From assembly GCA_021785795.1 (NCBI GenBank), contig JAJYEK010000023.1:1-42777 (forward strand): a DNA stretch of 42,777 nucleotides, given 5' to 3'. How positions within the stretch are numbered: position 1 is the first letter of the stretch; the number at the start of each line of letters is the position of its first letter. The stretch comes from Pseudomonadota bacterium. GTDB lineage: Bacteria; Pseudomonadota; Gammaproteobacteria; Acidiferrobacterales; UBA6901. Both the position numbers and the translations under genes were made by a program. This document shows positions 42,717-42,777 of this stretch, piece by piece. Below the pieces are notes generated by a model that worked only from the letters and a program-made list of their open reading frames with translations, was not told the origin of the DNA and did not search any database.

Positions 42717-42777
42717 GTGACCACCTTGACCCGCAGGACCTTTCTCAAGGGCAGCCTCGCCAGCAGCGCGCTCGCCC
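42717..42777 (+). CDS. Start of a gene with twin-arginine signal (cut by window end)
   Basis: A GTG at 42717 is preceded by AGGAG six bases upstream. The first 20 codons read V(M)TTLTRRTFLKGSLASSALA, which has the twin-arginine motif RRTFLK, followed by a mildly hydrophobic stretch. This is a typical Tat signal start, used by folded periplasmic enzymes with metal or molybdopterin cofactors. The rest lies outside the window, so the product cannot be named. It follows the RND-type gene by about 100 bases. Confidence 0.7.
   Translation, partial: MTTLTRRTFLKGSLASSALA

Overview
The window is a GC-rich, densely packed bacterial chromosome segment. The genes that can be recognised (AmpD/AmpE, RppH, a BtuB-type receptor with a cobalamin riboswitch, ExbB/ExbD/TonB) point to a Gram-negative gammaproteobacterium. 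A SoxB-like metallophosphoesterase, an exported DsrE-like protein and an absence of sugar catabolism would fit a sulfur- or iron-oxidising lineage. That is inference, and the genus cannot be read from the sequence. No tRNA, rRNA or CRISPR array was seen.

Left part (1-9571, mostly + strand): an atypical LuxR/NarL regulator is followed by 1.17 kb without intact genes. That stretch holds an IS1380-like transposase remnant between two diverged direct repeats exactly 675 bp apart, one of which contains a long hairpin. Then comes a run of exported proteins: a SoxB/5'-nucleotidase-like metallophosphoesterase, a HupE/UreJ-type membrane protein, an unknown exported protein, two secreted ankyrin-repeat proteins and a Kelch-repeat lipoprotein.

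Minus-strand TonB locus (10001-14716): exbB, exbD and tonB lie downstream of an unusual outer-membrane receptor. A PhnD-like periplasmic substrate-binding domain is fused in front of the TonB box, plug and beta-barrel. This is the most striking object in the window. A 1.3 kb stretch without a recognisable gene lies upstream of it.

Middle (16048-25846): an exported DsrE-family protein with a clean intrinsic terminator, a cupin, a type II P-type cation ATPase followed after one base by a UMF1-type MFS transporter, an NADPH:FMN reductase, a glutathione S-transferase, and an LsrG-like monooxygenase overlapping an iron-type alcohol dehydrogenase. A 22-bp palindrome sits between the last two divergent units.

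Cobalamin region (26393-38063): ampD, ampE, cobC and btuF run rightward and meet pduO, tonB and btuB running leftward. A cobalamin riboswitch precedes btuB. Further upstream on the same strand are an HAD phosphatase, btuC, btuD and a GGDEF-EAL protein, joined by short gaps or 4-bp overlaps. Together they cover B12 capture at the outer membrane, periplasmic binding, inner-membrane import, adenosylation and alpha-ribazole-phosphate dephosphorylation. No de novo corrin genes are present. The coupling of a c-di-GMP protein to the B12 importer is notable.

Right end (38291-42777): rppH overlaps an unrecognised gene that may have a degenerate metallo-beta-lactamase fold. Next is an RND-family protein that has lost the usual transmembrane proton-relay residues. 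The window ends 20 codons into a gene with a twin-arginine signal.
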